Positions 31,730 to 44,697 of a stretch of 64,000 bases of DNA are shown one piece after another. The stretch's first letter is position 1. The number at the start of each line of letters is the position of its first letter. The position numbers and the translations under genes are program-made. Below the pieces are notes generated by a model. It searched no databases. It was given only the letters and a program-made list of their open reading frames with translations, and was not told where the DNA came from. The DNA is from Pseudognaphalium luteoalbum (taxonomy: Eukaryota; Streptophyta; Magnoliopsida; Asterales; Asteraceae). Location: contig OY730196.1 in the NCBI GenBank assembly GCA_963422505.1, forward strand, positions 5,659,501 to 5,723,500, written 5' to 3'.

Positions 31730-34090
31730 AATGACAGCGGTGGCGAGGGTGCCAATGCTAATCTGCCACCACCGCCACAAAACTCCGATCAATCTCCTCA
31801 AGTAACCGTCAACCAAAATACCCCGAATGCTTCGTCATCGGGGCCAACGGCAAATTTGAGGATTGATCCAAGGCAGTTGACCTTCGACCAGAACGATCAT
31901 CTCTCCAGCATGGAGAGCACGATGAACAATCGTCCTCCACCGGAGAGCAGCTTGCATAACACTTCGTCCACTCCCAAATCCATTTCCAATACCGAAGCCC
32001 AGCGCATGCTGGCACAAATGGGCTTTGTCGTGGTTCCTGAGCAGCAGGCCCCGCCGCTGTCTCCGCCACGGCGCGCAATACCACCTCCACCCATACACGA
32101 TCATGGTAAGATGGATAGGGCTGCAAGTCGCAGAATGCTGGTTGACTTAATCCTCAGTGCCGCCCCTCCGGGCTCATTCCCGACACAGTCCGACGAGTCT
32201 GCGGCGGACACATTGATTGCAAATTTTTATTCCACCATACAGGGTGAGAAGGTAAAAAAACCAATGCCGATTTCCACCACCACGGCAAGGTTTATCTCCA
32301 AAATTACGGACCACCCGTTGCCAGCTAAGCTCACTATTTCACTCACGATCGGCACCTATTCCGGAGACTCAGATCCCGAGGACTTCTTGCAGCGGTTTGA
32401 GGGCGCCATCAAAACTGAGCATTGGGAAGACGCCGTGGCATGTCACATGTTCCCACAAGTATTACAAGGCAATGCTCGTGGTTGGTTTGAGAAATTGCCG
32501 GTTGGAAGCCTGAGCAGCTACTCCGATCTCAGGCTCAAGTTCCTGCAGCAGTACCATAACTTGAAACAGCACACACTTACTCATCTCGCCGTCTTCGAGG
32601 TTAAGCAAACGAGTCGTGAACCTTTGAATGATTTTCTCACTCGCTTCACGACTGAGTGCCAAAAGATAAGCGAACTCCCACCAAGCCAGCAAATTGCCGG
32701 TCTCATCTATGGCATTGATAAGGACCGTTATCCAACACTGTACCATCGGTTGAAGAGGAAGTTGCCGAAGGTATACTCCGAGGCCGTCTCTATGGCTCGA
32801 GACTATTTACGATCCGGAGAAGATAGTGATTTGCACAAGGTTTCGACCAGGGAGCCGCACCGAGTCGAGCATGACCGGTCCCACAGTGGGTCCGGCTCCA
32901 GCTCCAATCGTCGCGACAACCAACGATGAGACTTTCGTTGCGAGGCACGGCACGATCATCGCCGCGGTGACCACCGCGAACCATCCCGTCATCAGCCGTA
33001 TGATAAGAACTCGCTGCTATCCGCACTCACCAAGTCACCAAAAGAAATCTTGCTTATCGAGACAGCGGCGCGGAGCGCATTTAACCCTCCACCCCCGATG
33101 GAGCATCGTGACGTCCCAAAGAATGGCAAGTACTGTGACTTTCACGAAGAGTACGGACACAATACTGACGACTGCAGGCAGCTGCGAAAGGAAATAAAGG
33201 CAGCCATCCAGGCGGGCAAGCTAAGCCATTTGCTTCTCGGGAAGAAGTTTAAAAAAGAAAACGGCACGAAAACCTACGGCTGGCAGCGAAAAGATGACTC
33301 TAGGGACCCACCGGACGCTGTCATTCACATGATTCAGTCCGCGCGTGCAAGTTCAAAAAGGAAAGAAGAATTGCTACATGATTGGCAACTGACACCCATC
33401 TCTTTTCCACCACTGCTAAGCCCCGTTCCACCGGAGCCTGTTGTCATCTTGGCATGAATTGGAAACTGTCAAATTTCCTGGGTCTACACCGATACGGGAA
33501 GTGCCGTGGAAGTCATGTACGAACACTGTTTCTCATAGCTGCCGTTGCCCATACAAGCGCAGCTGAGGGAACCTTTATCCCCATTGTCCAGTTATGCCAA
33601 CGAAACCAAATGGCCAATCGGCAGGCTCGCCCTCGATGTCACATTGGGTAGTTATCCCTACTTCCGGACTGCCAAGTTGGAATTTGTTATAGTACGTGCT
33701 CCATCACGCTTCAACGTTCTATTGGGCCGCACTGCTCTACACCAGTTTGGAGCTATCACATCGACGGTCCACGGAATAATGAAATTTCCAACGCCTGCTG
33801 GCATTGTCACCTTACAGACAACCGGCACGGTCATGCCGGTATGTGCTCAAATCTCCAGGGTCGTTCCGGACCCAATCACCATAATGGACGAGTTAGTGGC
33901 TGTTAATCCCAAATTCCCGGAGCAGAAAATACGAGTTGGCCTGGCGTTAAGCCCGTCAACGAGGTTAAAGCTGTGCGAAATACTCGCCAGCAATGCAGAC
34001 GTCTTTGCGTGGCAAGATTCTGAAATGACCGGCGTCCCGCGGTCAATCGCCGAGCATAAGCTCAATGTTAATCCCAGCATTACCCCCTGA
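31730..34090 (+). pseudogene. gag: Gypsy gag-protease, broken by three internal stops
   Basis: One frame runs from gag through protease. It lacks an ATG near the expected start and has stops at 32927, 33455 and 33536 before its end. The gag core (GDSDPEDFLQRFEGAI, ARGWFEKLP, LNDFLTRFT) is the retrotransposon-gag family. A zinc-knuckle-like motif (CDFHEEYGHNTDDC) is in the second part. The protease keeps its DTG site (about 33491, in YTDTGSAVEVMYEH) followed by VLLGRTALHQFGA. The stop at 32927 follows a CGA codon in a CpG-rich spot and may be a C-to-T change. No functional product is expected. Confidence 0.9.
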
Positions 34091-34109
34091 CAGAAGCCAG
34101 TTCATATGT

Positions 34110-36250
34110 GAATAGGTCAGCAAGCTCGTCCATGCCGGCATCATGCGTGAGGTTGAGTTCCAGACATGGGTTGCCAACCCCGTCTTGGTTAAAAAGTCTG
34201 ACGGCTCCTGGCGTATGTGCGTCGATTTCAAGGATGTCAATAAGGCATGCCCAAAAGATAACTACCCGCTCCCAGAGATTGATTGGAAAGTTGAATCTCT
34301 CTCCGGGTTTCGATTCAAATGTTTCCTGGATGCCTACAAGGGATATCACCAGATATTAATGGCAAAAGCTGACGAAGAAAAAACAGCGTTCCACACGAAC
34401 CAAGGTATTTTTTGCTACACCAAAATGCCATTTGGTCTCAAGAACGCCGGGGCAACGTATCAGCGCGTCGTCGATGGCGCCTTCAAATCACAGGTGGGCT
34501 GTAACCTGGAAGCATACGTTGACGACATTGTTATCCAAAACAATGTCGAGTCCCAACTGCTTGAAGACATTCTGGAAACCTTCACCTCATTACGGAAGAT
34601 TAACATGAAGTTCAATCCGGCCAAGTGCTCGTTCGGAATGGAGGAAGGAAAGTTCCTCGGTCACATGGTAACCCCAAGAGGCATAAAAGCCAATCCAAAG
34701 AAAATACAGGCAATTGCCGACATGGTGTCGCCACAGAGCAAAAAAGACGTGGAGAGCCTAAATGGTAAGTTGGCAGCTCTGGCGCGATTCCTGTCAAAAG
34801 CCGCAGAGCGGTCACTGCCATTCTTCGACACACTCAAGGGCTGCATCAACAAAAAGGATTTCTCCTGGAAGCCGGAGGCAGAGCAAGCGTTCCAGGACAT
34901 GAAAACGTTCTTAAAAGAACTGCCAACTCTCACAGGTCCTATCCCCGGCGAAACACTCACCTTGTACCTAGCAACGTCTCAGAGCGCCGTCAGTTCTGTA
35001 CTCATCGCGCTGCGTGACAAGACACAAATGCCGGTATACTTCGTCAGGCGCGCTACAGCAGGGGGAGTTGAATTACTCATCAATTGAAAAGCTGGTCCTC
35101 GCACTCGTGCATTCGGCACGGAGGCTGCATCAGTACTTTCAAGGGCACCCCATCATAGTTCTAACCGACCAACCAATCAAACAAGTGTTATCAAAACCGG
35201 AAATCTCGGGCCGGCTGGCCAAGTGGGCCATAGAACTGGGAGAGCATGAGATTTTATTCTGTCCACGGAACGCAGTCAAGCGACAGGTCCTTGCCGACTT
35301 TCTAGCCGAGCTTCCCGGGGGGGTAGAGAGTAGGTGCACCTCTGATCCCCCTACTCGTGCAAAATCCGCCGTGTGGGAACTGTACACTGATGGTGCCTCA
35401 AGTTCTGAAGGTGCTGGTGCTGGTTTGATACTCATCAGTCCCGATGGTGAGGAACACACTTATGCTCTCTGTTTTGGTTTTCCAGCGTCAAACAACGAGG
35501 CACAATACGAGGCGTTGTTGTCTGGCATCAGAATCGCAGTAGAAATGGATATCAAAGATCTTCGAGCATACGTTGACTCGCAGCTGGTCGCGAACCAGTT
35601 CAACGGTGCTTTCGAAGCAAAGGATCCGGTAATGAAAAAGTACCTAGCACTGGCGCAAAGCATGACAAAGCAATTCGCCTCTTTCGAAATCGAGCAAGTC
35701 CCAAGAAACAAAAACAAGAGAGCAGATGTTTTGAGTAAGCTGGCATCCCTCACATTCGCTCATCTCACTAAGAAAGTCCTGGTTGAAATCTTGGGACAGA
35801 AGTCTATTGATGCCGTCGGCACAGTTGCCCAGGTAGAAGAAGTTGGGGATAATTGGATGACCCCAATAATATCCTATATCTGGTCCGGGCTCCTTTCGCA
35901 GGACCCGATCGAGTCAAGAAAAATCAGAATGAAGGCCCCAATGTATTTTATTGAAAAAGGTGAGCTCATGAAAAAGTCATACCTGGGACCAAATCTGAGG
36001 TGCCTAGGTCCAAAACAATCCGAGAACATCATTCGTGAGGTACACGAAGGGTCATGTGCCTTGCACTCGGGCTACAAGACAGTGGTAGAAAAGATCATGC
36101 GCATGGGGTATTTCTGGCCTTCCATGTATAGAGACGCAACCGAGGTCACAAAGTGCTGACCTCTTGTCAAATCCATGCTCCCATTACAAGATCCCCAAGG
36201 CATGACCTAATCCCAATCTCATCGGCATGGCCTTTCTTCAAGTGTGGCAT
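34110..36250 (+). pseudogene. pol: Gypsy pol, first part (RT, RNase H, aRNase H, integrase N-terminus)
   Basis: Reverse transcriptase is clear (ANPVLVKKSDGSWRMC, DAYKGYHQI, MPFGLKNAGATYQR, active site YVDD). A one-base shift near 35055 moves the frame within the RNase H region (ALQQGELNYSSIEKLVLAL). Next is the second, archaeal-like RNase H (YTDGASSSEGAGAGL, NNEAQYEALLSG), a hallmark of the Tat clade. The integrase zinc module follows (HEGSCALHSGY...), with another shift at about 36158 inside its Cys pair. A shift also separates the protease from RT near 34090-34112. The frame is then cut at 36250 by a solo LTR. Confidence 0.9.
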
Positions 36251-38758
36251 TGATGCGCTGCCGAACGTCCGTATGAAGACGACGCTCGGACCGCGATCAT
36301 GTATGTTTTAAATTTGTATTTGCTGGGGTCTAAGTGTGACTTACTGATACTGAACCAAAAGGCTAGTAGATGGTAAGTATGACCTAGAGTCGTTCTTAAA
36401 GAGAAACTGAATTGAAACAGAAGTGATCCAATCAATCTTTCTTTTCTAGTAAAGGTTAAAAGAGTGCGTTGGGGGTTTTTGGTTCAGTTAATTAAGTAAA
36501 CTAATTAAAGCGAATAAAAGATAATTGTAAATCAGATAATAAAAGGAGTATTTGTTGTGAGTTCGTTAGCTTATAATGTGGGACGATGACTTATAGGGAA
36601 AACGTTTACTATATTTGGTAGTTTATGGTATAACCGATAGATTCCCTATTAGTCAGTTATCAACTAATATGTCACGAGGGACCACGGTGTCATGATTCTG
36701 ATCAGACAGACAATGCTCAACTCTGCACACTCTCCTGTGAGGGAGTCAGTGGCCCTTGTTATTGAGCACATTTACTCGTGGGCGAAGGAATAGAGTAGCA
36801 AGTCTACAACAAGTCTAACCGTTCTTAATACCATGAAGACTATAAATTTAGCAAACAATTAACTTAGAAAATATGTTCGGACTTAGTTAATCAATTCCTA
36901 TTAATGAATTTTAAGCGTGGTAAGCAAAGGAAAGTGTTGAGGTTTCTTGCGTACCTTACTTTATATTTCATAGGTTAAGGAAAAGTATCGATTTAAATTG
37001 GATTTTAAACTTGCCTTTCTAAATACAATTAACAAATCCCTAGGTTTTCGTAAATGGTTATTTAGCCTATAGCCTACCTAATCTAATCTAAACTAATATA
37101 ATCTAATTAAAGCAATAATTAAAATGCTGACGGCTTTTTGCATAAAGTTAAACCCAGACCATGTCAGAAAATGCTATGGTAGTCCACAATGTATTTAATC
37201 GTTTATCGATGTTTTCATTGTGGATTCAATTGCTTCACGATGTTTACATGATAAGTACATTATGATTCTAAGTGTACAATACTCGTGGCACTTCCACGTA
37301 ATCACATTGCATTTTATGATGCTCGCATGACGTTACAATCGAAACCATAGTTTTACACAGATAACTATTGACCAAGTAGTAAGGTTCGCGACTCCTCTTT
37401 ACAAGGTTACAATCACGTTTGTCAATCGAAAGGCGAATGTAAGTTTTAGGTTTAAAATCATAAGATAAGCCCGTTCATAAATTTTCCGTTTTATAATGTC
37501 GATCCATAATACAACTACCTTCGGTCGTTACCGGCTTCCATACGTATGTACTTTGCTTAAAAGCATTTCCAGCACTATACCAAGTAAACAGTCGAATAGG
37601 GGCCGTCATATTATTTCACGACATATTTAAAGTCATCCCACAATTATATATGCTAACTACATCACAACGAATACAATAGTAATCTACTCGCTAATCATGG
37701 CATAAACTATCTCTAGCATAATTAAAGTATACATATTTAATCAAGATAGATAAGGATAGAAATAACCGAGATTAATATGCGAGAAGGAGTAGACTTGAAT
37801 TAATAAGAGTTGCTCCAAACGTACACCAATGATTACAAATACGTTCCCCACCGAGAATTACAAACACGTTCCTTGCTACTAGCCTAATACTAATTTAAGA
37901 CAAAGAAAGAAAGAAAAAGCTAGAGGAAAGTGTGTGTTTCAAGGTGTAGGTGTGTTCTTCAAATGAGCTCATGCCTCCTATTTATAGAGGAGTTTTGGTG
38001 CATTTTAGCCAAAGGAAGCACACATTAGCAAAAGGTGGAAAAGGTAGTAGCACCAGGTACAAAAGGCGAAAAAAGTAGTGGCACCAGGTAAGAAAAGTAG
38101 GAAAAGGTATAGCACCGGGTACGAAAAAGGACCAAAAAGTGCAATCCGTGCGGGTGGCGGGTAGCAGCCGGCGGCTGGCTGCCAGCCGGCGGCGGCTGGG
38201 TGGCTGCCGACGGCGGCTGGGTGGCTGCCGACGGCGGCTGGCTGCCAGCTGCACCAGCCTGCTGCCGGTTGCTTCGTTTCTCGATTCGTGCGTGTTTTCT
38301 TCATTACGCGTCCGTTTGCGTTGATTCTTCTTGCATTGGATTCGTAATTCAAAAATGAAGCTTTTGATGAAAAGAAATCCCAAAAATATGTCTCTGAACT
38401 TTAGATGTGTCGTACGAATCGTTTGGATCTTCCGGAATGCGTAGAATCTTTGTTCTTCGTCCGTTTTAGTTGATTCTTCTTCTGTTGGATTCGTAATTTG
38501 AAAAGGAACATCTTGGGTCAAATAGATGTTGGTGATGGGCTCTTTTGTCTTGAAACCTCGTTTTGATGTCTGAAATCTTCAAACGTGCGTGGAATCTTCG
38601 TTTTTCACCCGTTTCGCTTGATTTTTATCGTGCGACCTTGTTTTGACCATCTTGGCATAATACTATTGATTTGTAATGTTTTTGAGTTAAAATGCCAAGA
38701 ATCGTTCCAGAATGAGAGAGATATCGGTAGTAAAAACGTGACTTTTTACGCAATATCA
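36251..38758 (-). mobile_element. Solo LTR inserted in the gypsy integrase
   Basis: 2508 bp beginning TGATGCGCTGCC and ending ACGCAATATCA, flanked by the duplication ggcat (36246-36250, 38759-38763). Removing it with one ggcat restores integrase text (KCGIDIVGPFP). A minus-strand TATA box (37979-37986) suggests the LTR reads right to left. No internal region or partner LTR is present, so it is a solo LTR left by recombination. It resembles long gypsy LTRs; the lineage is unsure. Confidence 0.85.
38170..38250. repeat. 21-bp GC-rich minisatellite
   Basis: ggcggctgggtggctgccgac is repeated with a 21-base period, with partial copies at each side. It lies in the presumed U3 of the solo LTR, about 180 bases upstream of its minus-strand TATA box, next to degenerate repeats of gtagcaccaggtac. 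Confidence 0.8.
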
Positions 38759-39597
38759 GGCATCGACATTGTGGGACCTTTTCCACCAGGCCCCGACAAC
38801 GTCACATTCCTGATTGTCGCCATCGACTACTTCACAAAATGGGTTGAAGCCAAACCCCTAGCTACTATCAGCGGCAAGCAGGTACGAAACTTCGTCTGGG
38901 ACAACATTGTGTGTCGCTTCGGTATCCCGCACGAGATCATCACTGACAACGGGAAGCAGTTCGCTCAAACCCATTCAAAGCCTGGTGCGAGGGGCTCAAC
39001 GTCAAACAAACGTTGACATCAGTATATCACGCTCACGCCAATGGCCAAGTCGAAGTGACAAACAGAGATTTGGTGGCTGGCATAAAAGCTAGACTCGGAG
39101 AAAGCCGCACCGGCTGGGTGGACGAGCTACCCAACGTGCTATGGGCTCACCGCACCACTCCCAAAGAAAGTACCGGCGAAACCCCTTTCAGTCTCGTCTA
39201 CGGCTGCGAGGCATTTATCCCGGCAGAGATCTGTGTGCCTAGTGAACGGATCATCAACTTCACTGAGGTTGAAAGCATGCAGGCCCAGCAACAGAATTTT
39301 CACATGCTGCAGGAACACCGCGAAATGGGAGTCATCCGCCAAGCCGTCAATAAGCAGAAGATGGCCCACTACTATAACAAGCGTGTACGCCCACTCTCGT
39401 TCTAGGTTGGAGATCTGGTTTGGCGCAACAATGAGGCCAGTAAATCTGAAAACACAGGCAAGCTTGGGCAGCGCTGGGAGGGCCCGTATCGGGTCACGGA
39501 AGGAAGCACAAATGGCTCCTACGTCCTGTCCACTCTGGATGGCAAAACCATGCCGCGCACCTGGCACGTGACGAACTTAAAGAAATGTTATATGTAA
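38759..39597 (+). pseudogene. pol: Gypsy pol, second part (integrase core and C-terminus)
   Basis: Resumes the integrase after the solo LTR: GIDIVGPFPPGPDNVTFLIV, then AIDYFTKWVEA (first Asp), ITDNGKQF (second Asp). A frameshift occurs near 38985, then HAHANGQVEVTNRDL (Glu). A stop at 39403 replaces the Gln usual in PLSFQVGDLV. The C-terminal part (GDLVWRNN ... GPYRV ... YVLSTLDGK) ends at 39595-39597 without a chromodomain, as usual in the Tat clade. Confidence 0.88.
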
Positions 39598-40111
39598 TCA
39601 AACTTTGTAATAGCTCAGGCCGGACTGATTATCCGCCTTCGTAGCATCTATCCAATTAATAAAAGTTTTGGTTGCGTCTCATTTCTCTACCTTGCAATGA
39701 TTTATTAAAGTTGTTAAAATACATATTGAAAAAACTGCTGTCAGGCGTTCTTGCTGCGGCTCCGGCGTATGGCCATAAATGTCAGTTAAGCCCGGAGCGC
39801 AGCGAGCCTGCCCCCATAAGGGAATGCCTTCTAGCATCCTGAAGGCAGAGGTCCCCTCAAAATGTCATTAAACATTGAGGTGCGACCAGAACTATATTGG
39901 CCGAGCCGAGGCATACCTCCGCCCCACGTCAACCCATAAAGTAGTCTAGAAATCTACTAAGTCATGACAACAGAAATATATATAAAAAAAGCGTACGAAC
40001 ACAAAATAAATAGTGGACACATGCAATCACGAAACGAACCTTGCATTTTATTTACAAGTGAAAAATTATTTACAAAACTGGGATGCCGGCCTCACAAATA
40101 AACCTATCAAT
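39598..40111. other. Spacer between gypsy pol and the antisense gene
   Basis: No ORF. It separates two converging transcription units, so both 3' ends should lie here. Confidence 0.5.
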
Positions 40112-41227
40112 CTATGGCCGCATCCCCAAAATATCATCTACAGATAGCTCCGTATCCCTACCTATCCTTTCTATAAATGGGCCGGAGATGTTCTTCAGGG
40201 CCTCACTCGCCCGCTGCGCCCGCTCGAAGCAGTCCGGGTTAACCTTTGACGTTATGGCATCAGGAAGTGGAGTGGGGAGCTCCGGCACATGCTCCGCGAT
40301 AAGGTTTATCGTTTGAAGCACCTCCACCTCCTGGACAGCGGTCAGGAATTCCTTAAATGGAACCGTCACACTATCCGATGCCATGGCTAGCTTGACCAAG
40401 CCAGGGATGCTCTTATGGAGCCGTCCCAAGTTTCCCTCCAACTTTGAGTATCTGATCTCAGAATCGTTGAAATCCTTGATATGGAGGCTGCAGGCGGTCT
40501 CCAGCTCAGCTACTTCCTTCTTAGCGGCCGCCAAATCCGTCGTCAGGTCATCGAACCTGTGCACAAACAAATGATTAAGAGGCGAAGAGCAAAACGCATA
40601 CAAATAAAATAAAAGGAGTATTAGCAGACCTGCTTTGGAGCTGCTTATCCTTGTCCACAAGCGCAGCCCTTTCCTTCTCCACCGTCGCCAACCGCTCCTG
40701 TAACGGAGCAAGGGCCGCGGCGCCCTCGGACCTCTGGGCCCTCTCCACCTGCAGGTCAGCCTCAGCTTTCATCCTTGCTTGATTGGCTAAACTGAGCTGT
40801 TCCTACAGCTCCTGACTCCGCCCCTTGAGTTGGGCAATCTCTTGCTCCTGGCGACTGACCACGCCAGCGTTTAGCCTCCACTGCTCAGTGAGCTTATCAG
40901 TACACTCCTGCTCGTCGCACTGCAGCGCAAAATTCTAAAAGGACATGAGCAGGCGCGCCCTTTTGGCGTTAACGACCGTCAATTTCTGAAGCGTCTCAGC
41001 AACGACAGGAGGAATGGCATGATCAGCAAACTCACGCAGGGACTGCGCGTCCACGGCCAAGTTGTCAACTTTAAAATCCCAGGCCGGGACACATGTCGCA
41101 GCCCCGGAGCTGGAAGAGCAGGTGGCCAGCACCTTCAAAAACCTAGCCGGAACAAACGGCTCCGGCAGCATGAACCTGAGAATAGCCATTCTGTCAGCCC
41201 TGTTTCAACACTTGGTAAAAAAACCAC

Positions 41228-41279
<52 letters not shown>

Positions 41280-42795
41280 TTGCTAGTGCACAAAGCGGCA
41301 ACGGCTTAAAACTCACCTCATGCTATCCATGTGAGGGGGCGAAGGCGCACTAGGGAGACTCGGAGGATAGGAACGGATGGGTGACGGCCGCAACGGACTA
41401 TCATCCAAAGTCATCGGCTCCTCAACGCGGGAACCTACCCCACCAACAGCGGTGGGGGGCTGCGGAACACTGCTGCGGCGCACCAACCGTTCATTGATCG
41501 GTTCCGCGTCCTCCTCCTCGTCCCGGAGAACAAGTTCACCGCTGACATACTCCGTCCCAGCGGCATGCGGGTTCGCCTCAGCTAAAAAACAAAAAGAAAG
41601 CTGTTAGAACAAACCTAAACACTTGCTCGCATGAAGTAGAGCAGAATACGGACCGTCCGCAGGTATAATGTAGTGCCCACCTGTGCTGGGCACTTACATG
41701 AAATTCTGCAGATTGGCCTCTGCAACCTGCCCCGCCGTTTTCTTCTTCTTCGGGGGCGGTCCGGATGCTTTCTTAGCCGGCTCCCCTCCCTTTCGTTTGG
41801 GGATCGCACGGGCACCGGACGCCTCCACCTCTTGAGGCGCTGGCAGGGGAAGAGCGGTCGTAACCCCAGGCTTGGCGACGGTCACCGTTGCTCCAGTGAC
41901 CTTGGTGGCAGTACCAGGGTCATCCTCCACCGCTCTCCTAATATATTTGAGGCCGGCCAAGCTAGGAGCCGTCAACACGGAATTCAGGTCCATATCTGCA
42001 GAAACAAGCAAGAGTTAGTCATCCGAATATGTGACGATGTCAATATAAAGACAAAACGCCCCCACCCATACCATGGCCGCCCTCCCGGATGACGGGTATC
42101 TGCCCCTCAAAGGGCCAAAATGAGCTGATACAGCCGATGACGAGCACATATGTATGATACTCTCGCATCTCCAGCTTCGCATCTCAGCAGGCCTCCAGCA
42201 ACCCCTCCTCTGCGGCCGTCAGCTTCGGTGTGAGGCTGACGTTGCGTGGCTGTTCGTACTGCCACACGAGTGTTTCCACGGAATCATTGGGGATAACGGT
42301 TTGGTCAACAAAAAAGAAGGTGTCCCTCCACCCATGCAGAGACGACTCCTGGAACCCAACGAAGTCGTTCTTCTTCGTGAAGGTATACCACCCCCGACCG
42401 CTAGGTGTCAGCTTGAAGCATGCCTGGAACACCTTCACCAGCGGCGTCAGGCCCAGGGACCTGAGCCACATCTCAAAAATACTAACCTTCTGCACGGCGA
42501 AGGGGTGCAGTTGGCTAAACCCAACCTTGTAGTGTTTGAAAATGTTCAAATAAAACGGGGTCAGAGGCATACGAAGATTCCTCTTCTCCATCGTCTTCCA
42601 GTACACCGCCACCTTCCCTTCCGGTGGCGCGTCGGCGCGCTGAGCGGAAGTAGGTGCCACTGGATTGTAACGTTCCAGGCACTTAAAGCGCCTCAAAATA
42701 ACCGGAATCATATCCGGTTTCACCGAGCTAGTCTCGAGTGCCACGTTGGCAATACCGCTGCTCGTGCTTGGACCTCCCCCCTCAACAGTTGCCAT
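40112..42795 (-). pseudogene. Antisense gene of the gypsy element (PF04195-like, multi-exon)
   Basis: A multi-exon frame on the strand opposite to gag-pol. Exon 1 starts at the ATG at 42795 and matches the putative gypsy-type transposon family (PF04195, Transposase_28) as I know it: FYLNIFKHYKVGFSQLHPF, VFQACFKLTPSGRGWYTF. Further exons: about 41999-41702 (KKASGPPPKKKKTAG, with acceptor ctgcag and donor gtaagtg), about 41583-41318 (acidic, Pro-rich), about 41200-40640, and 40560-40112. The last two are predicted coiled coil (LQERLATVEKERAAL). Stops in exon 1 (42184) and in exon 4 (near 40935 and 40805) mark it as decayed. The role of such antisense ORFs in Tat elements is unknown. Exon limits beyond exon 2 are approximate. 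Confidence 0.75.
41230..41278. repeat. (TA)n microsatellite in an antisense-gene intron
   Basis: About 24 TA units between the third and fourth exons of the antisense gene. Confidence 0.95.
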
Positions 42796-43320
42796 GGTAT
42801 GAATGTATATATATATGAAGAAAAGGGATGAAGGTATGAATAACGGACCTGGGTTTTGTGTGGATGTCGTCGAAAACTGGGTAATAATGCCGGAACAGTG
42901 GACGGAATATTTGAATAACTGCCGGGATCCTCTCACAGATTTTTACTAAAGGTAAAAAATAAAATGACCGTAGAAACTCCTATTTATAGGCAGATTTACA
43001 TGGGCCGGGCCTCATGGGTCTCAACACCAACCGTACACGTGTCGTCAGATGTCATGTTTCAGGAATTTACCGCGTGTTGGCTCCGTTTTACCCTTACAGG
43101 TGTCACCAGATCTCACCACCTAGCATGTGAACAGTTGTGCGCCAGCTGTATGGTGACATCACGGCCCATACGGTTACAAGTTGTCCCATCGTATGTCAGG
43201 TAGGGGGCTTGAAGTGACGCGTATTTAATGCGCGCCGCCAATATTCCGAAGACATCATTACAACGCCACATCATTACTCTAAGTCCGCCATCATATTCCC
43301 AAAACGGAATATCATAACGG

Positions 43321-43332
43321 ACTGGGGGGACT
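43321..43332 (+). other. Polypurine tract of the gypsy element
   Basis: actggggggact lies directly before the 3' LTR. Confidence 0.75.
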
Positions 43333-43933
43333 TGACGACGTATGTCCATCACCCTACGTGGGAAAGGCCCAGAACAATGAGCCCGGGCCCGGATGGCGTC
43401 CGGGGACAGCTTTTGTAGTCCATGACACGAGGATCAGCTCCCAAGTAAAATAATGGGGCCGAATACATTCCACCCCAGGCCCAGATCCTAATCGCCATAT
43501 TCTTTATCCACGGATGCAGCGGCAATATAATAAAGTGATCCGTACCTCAATGAACCGACATTCTCTGACAAAAGGTACAATCGGCAGCTGTTATATCCAG
43601 GTGTATAAACATGGCTTACCCACTTACCTGGTCGGCTCACCTGATTGGTCCATGTCAGCTCGAGTACAGTATTTGTCCTGCTCCCCCACGACCAAACCCT
43701 CCACGTCGGATTAGGGTTTGGCTATAAATACTAGTGTTTTGCTTCCATTTCAAAACAACACCTCATAAAATCCCAGAGTAATCTCTAACCGATTGCTCAC
43801 ACAGAATCAAGCCTTCACCACCCTCGATTGACCAAGTCTCGATTCTGGGTTTGCACGTTAATTGGAGTGTGATAGGCTTGGTTCCTCATACATCATCATC
43901 ATCATTGTAATCGAGCGTTTTTACGCTTGAACA
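43333..43933 (+). repeat. 3' LTR of the gypsy element
   Basis: 601 bp; TATA box at 43723-43730. It is followed by agcaa, the second copy of the target duplication. Confidence 0.95.
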
Positions 43934-43938
43934 AGCAA

Positions 43939-44697
43939 CAAATGGTAATAGCGCAATTTGTCATGGAAAACAGTCATACTTTCTCAGAAAACTTTTCATG
44001 AAAAATAGAAAATTTAAAGATGTGTTTAAATCCAAGTTTTTGAAAATAAAAATTAAGAAATGAAATAAAAAATCATTTTTAATCAGAAACTATGAAGAAG
44101 ACAAATGAGAAGAAAAATGAGAATGTTTCACTAGTGAAAATGCATAAAATGTTACCTAACAAACTTTCATTTATACCCCTTCTACTTTCTCCGTCACACT
44201 CCTCATAAACGGATTTCCCTTTCTATTTCTTTGGTTTTGTATAATATCAAATTAATCAATATTAACTTTAATGAAAAGTAAGCTAATGATTATTATTAAC
44301 TTGAGTATCTTCTCCTCCTATTTATTCTTCAAGAGATATTAGTATGACGATCAAACTAATAATTTCAAATATACATTTATTTTTTCCTTTAAGAGATATT
44401 ACTATCTCATTAAAACCGTTTTATAATTTTTTATTCCCATAAAAGTAGTAATTGCTAATTAGTTTATATAATCTTATTGATCATAATCTTAATTAGATAT
44501 TTCTATTGTATAATTTCACTTAAATTTTTTAATTGATTAGTGAAGATTTATTTTATGAAAAAGTATGAAATATTTTGTTAAATTAAATACAAGGATTGTG
44601 AGACATGGGTGAAATGGGGAGGATGAGAGCTAACTTTTCTTTTGTACCAGAAAGTTTTTTCATTGATGGCACCAACTAATATATATATATATATATA
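43939..44697. other. Gene-free interval
   Basis: AT-rich sequence that continues the pre-insertion flank seen before 30985. No gene or clear repeat apart from the (TA)n tract near 44680-44697. Confidence 0.5.

Larger units (their letters stand above)
30990..43933 (+). mobile_element. Tat-type Ty3/gypsy element with antisense gene, defective
   Basis: 12.9 kb, flanked by the duplication agcaa (30985-30989, 43934-43938). LTRs of 607 and 601 bp differ at roughly 18 positions plus a six-base change in a CAT run. Order: LTR, primer site (TTGGCGTCATCCGTGGG), gag, protease, reverse transcriptase, RNase H, second archaeal-like RNase H, integrase, then an antisense gene, polypurine tract and LTR. The second RNase H and the antisense gene mark the Tat (Ogre/Retand) clade. 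Several stops and frameshifts, and a solo LTR inside the integrase, make it incapable of moving on its own. Confidence 0.93.

Noticed and set aside
31856..31910. Functional gypsy gag start
   Set aside because: The frame has no ATG where gag should begin and has stops downstream, so I treat it as a pseudogene and do not assign a start.
38005..38521. Repetitive Ala/Ser/Arg-rich proteins
   Set aside because: Translations of the 21-bp minisatellite in the solo LTR, not genes.
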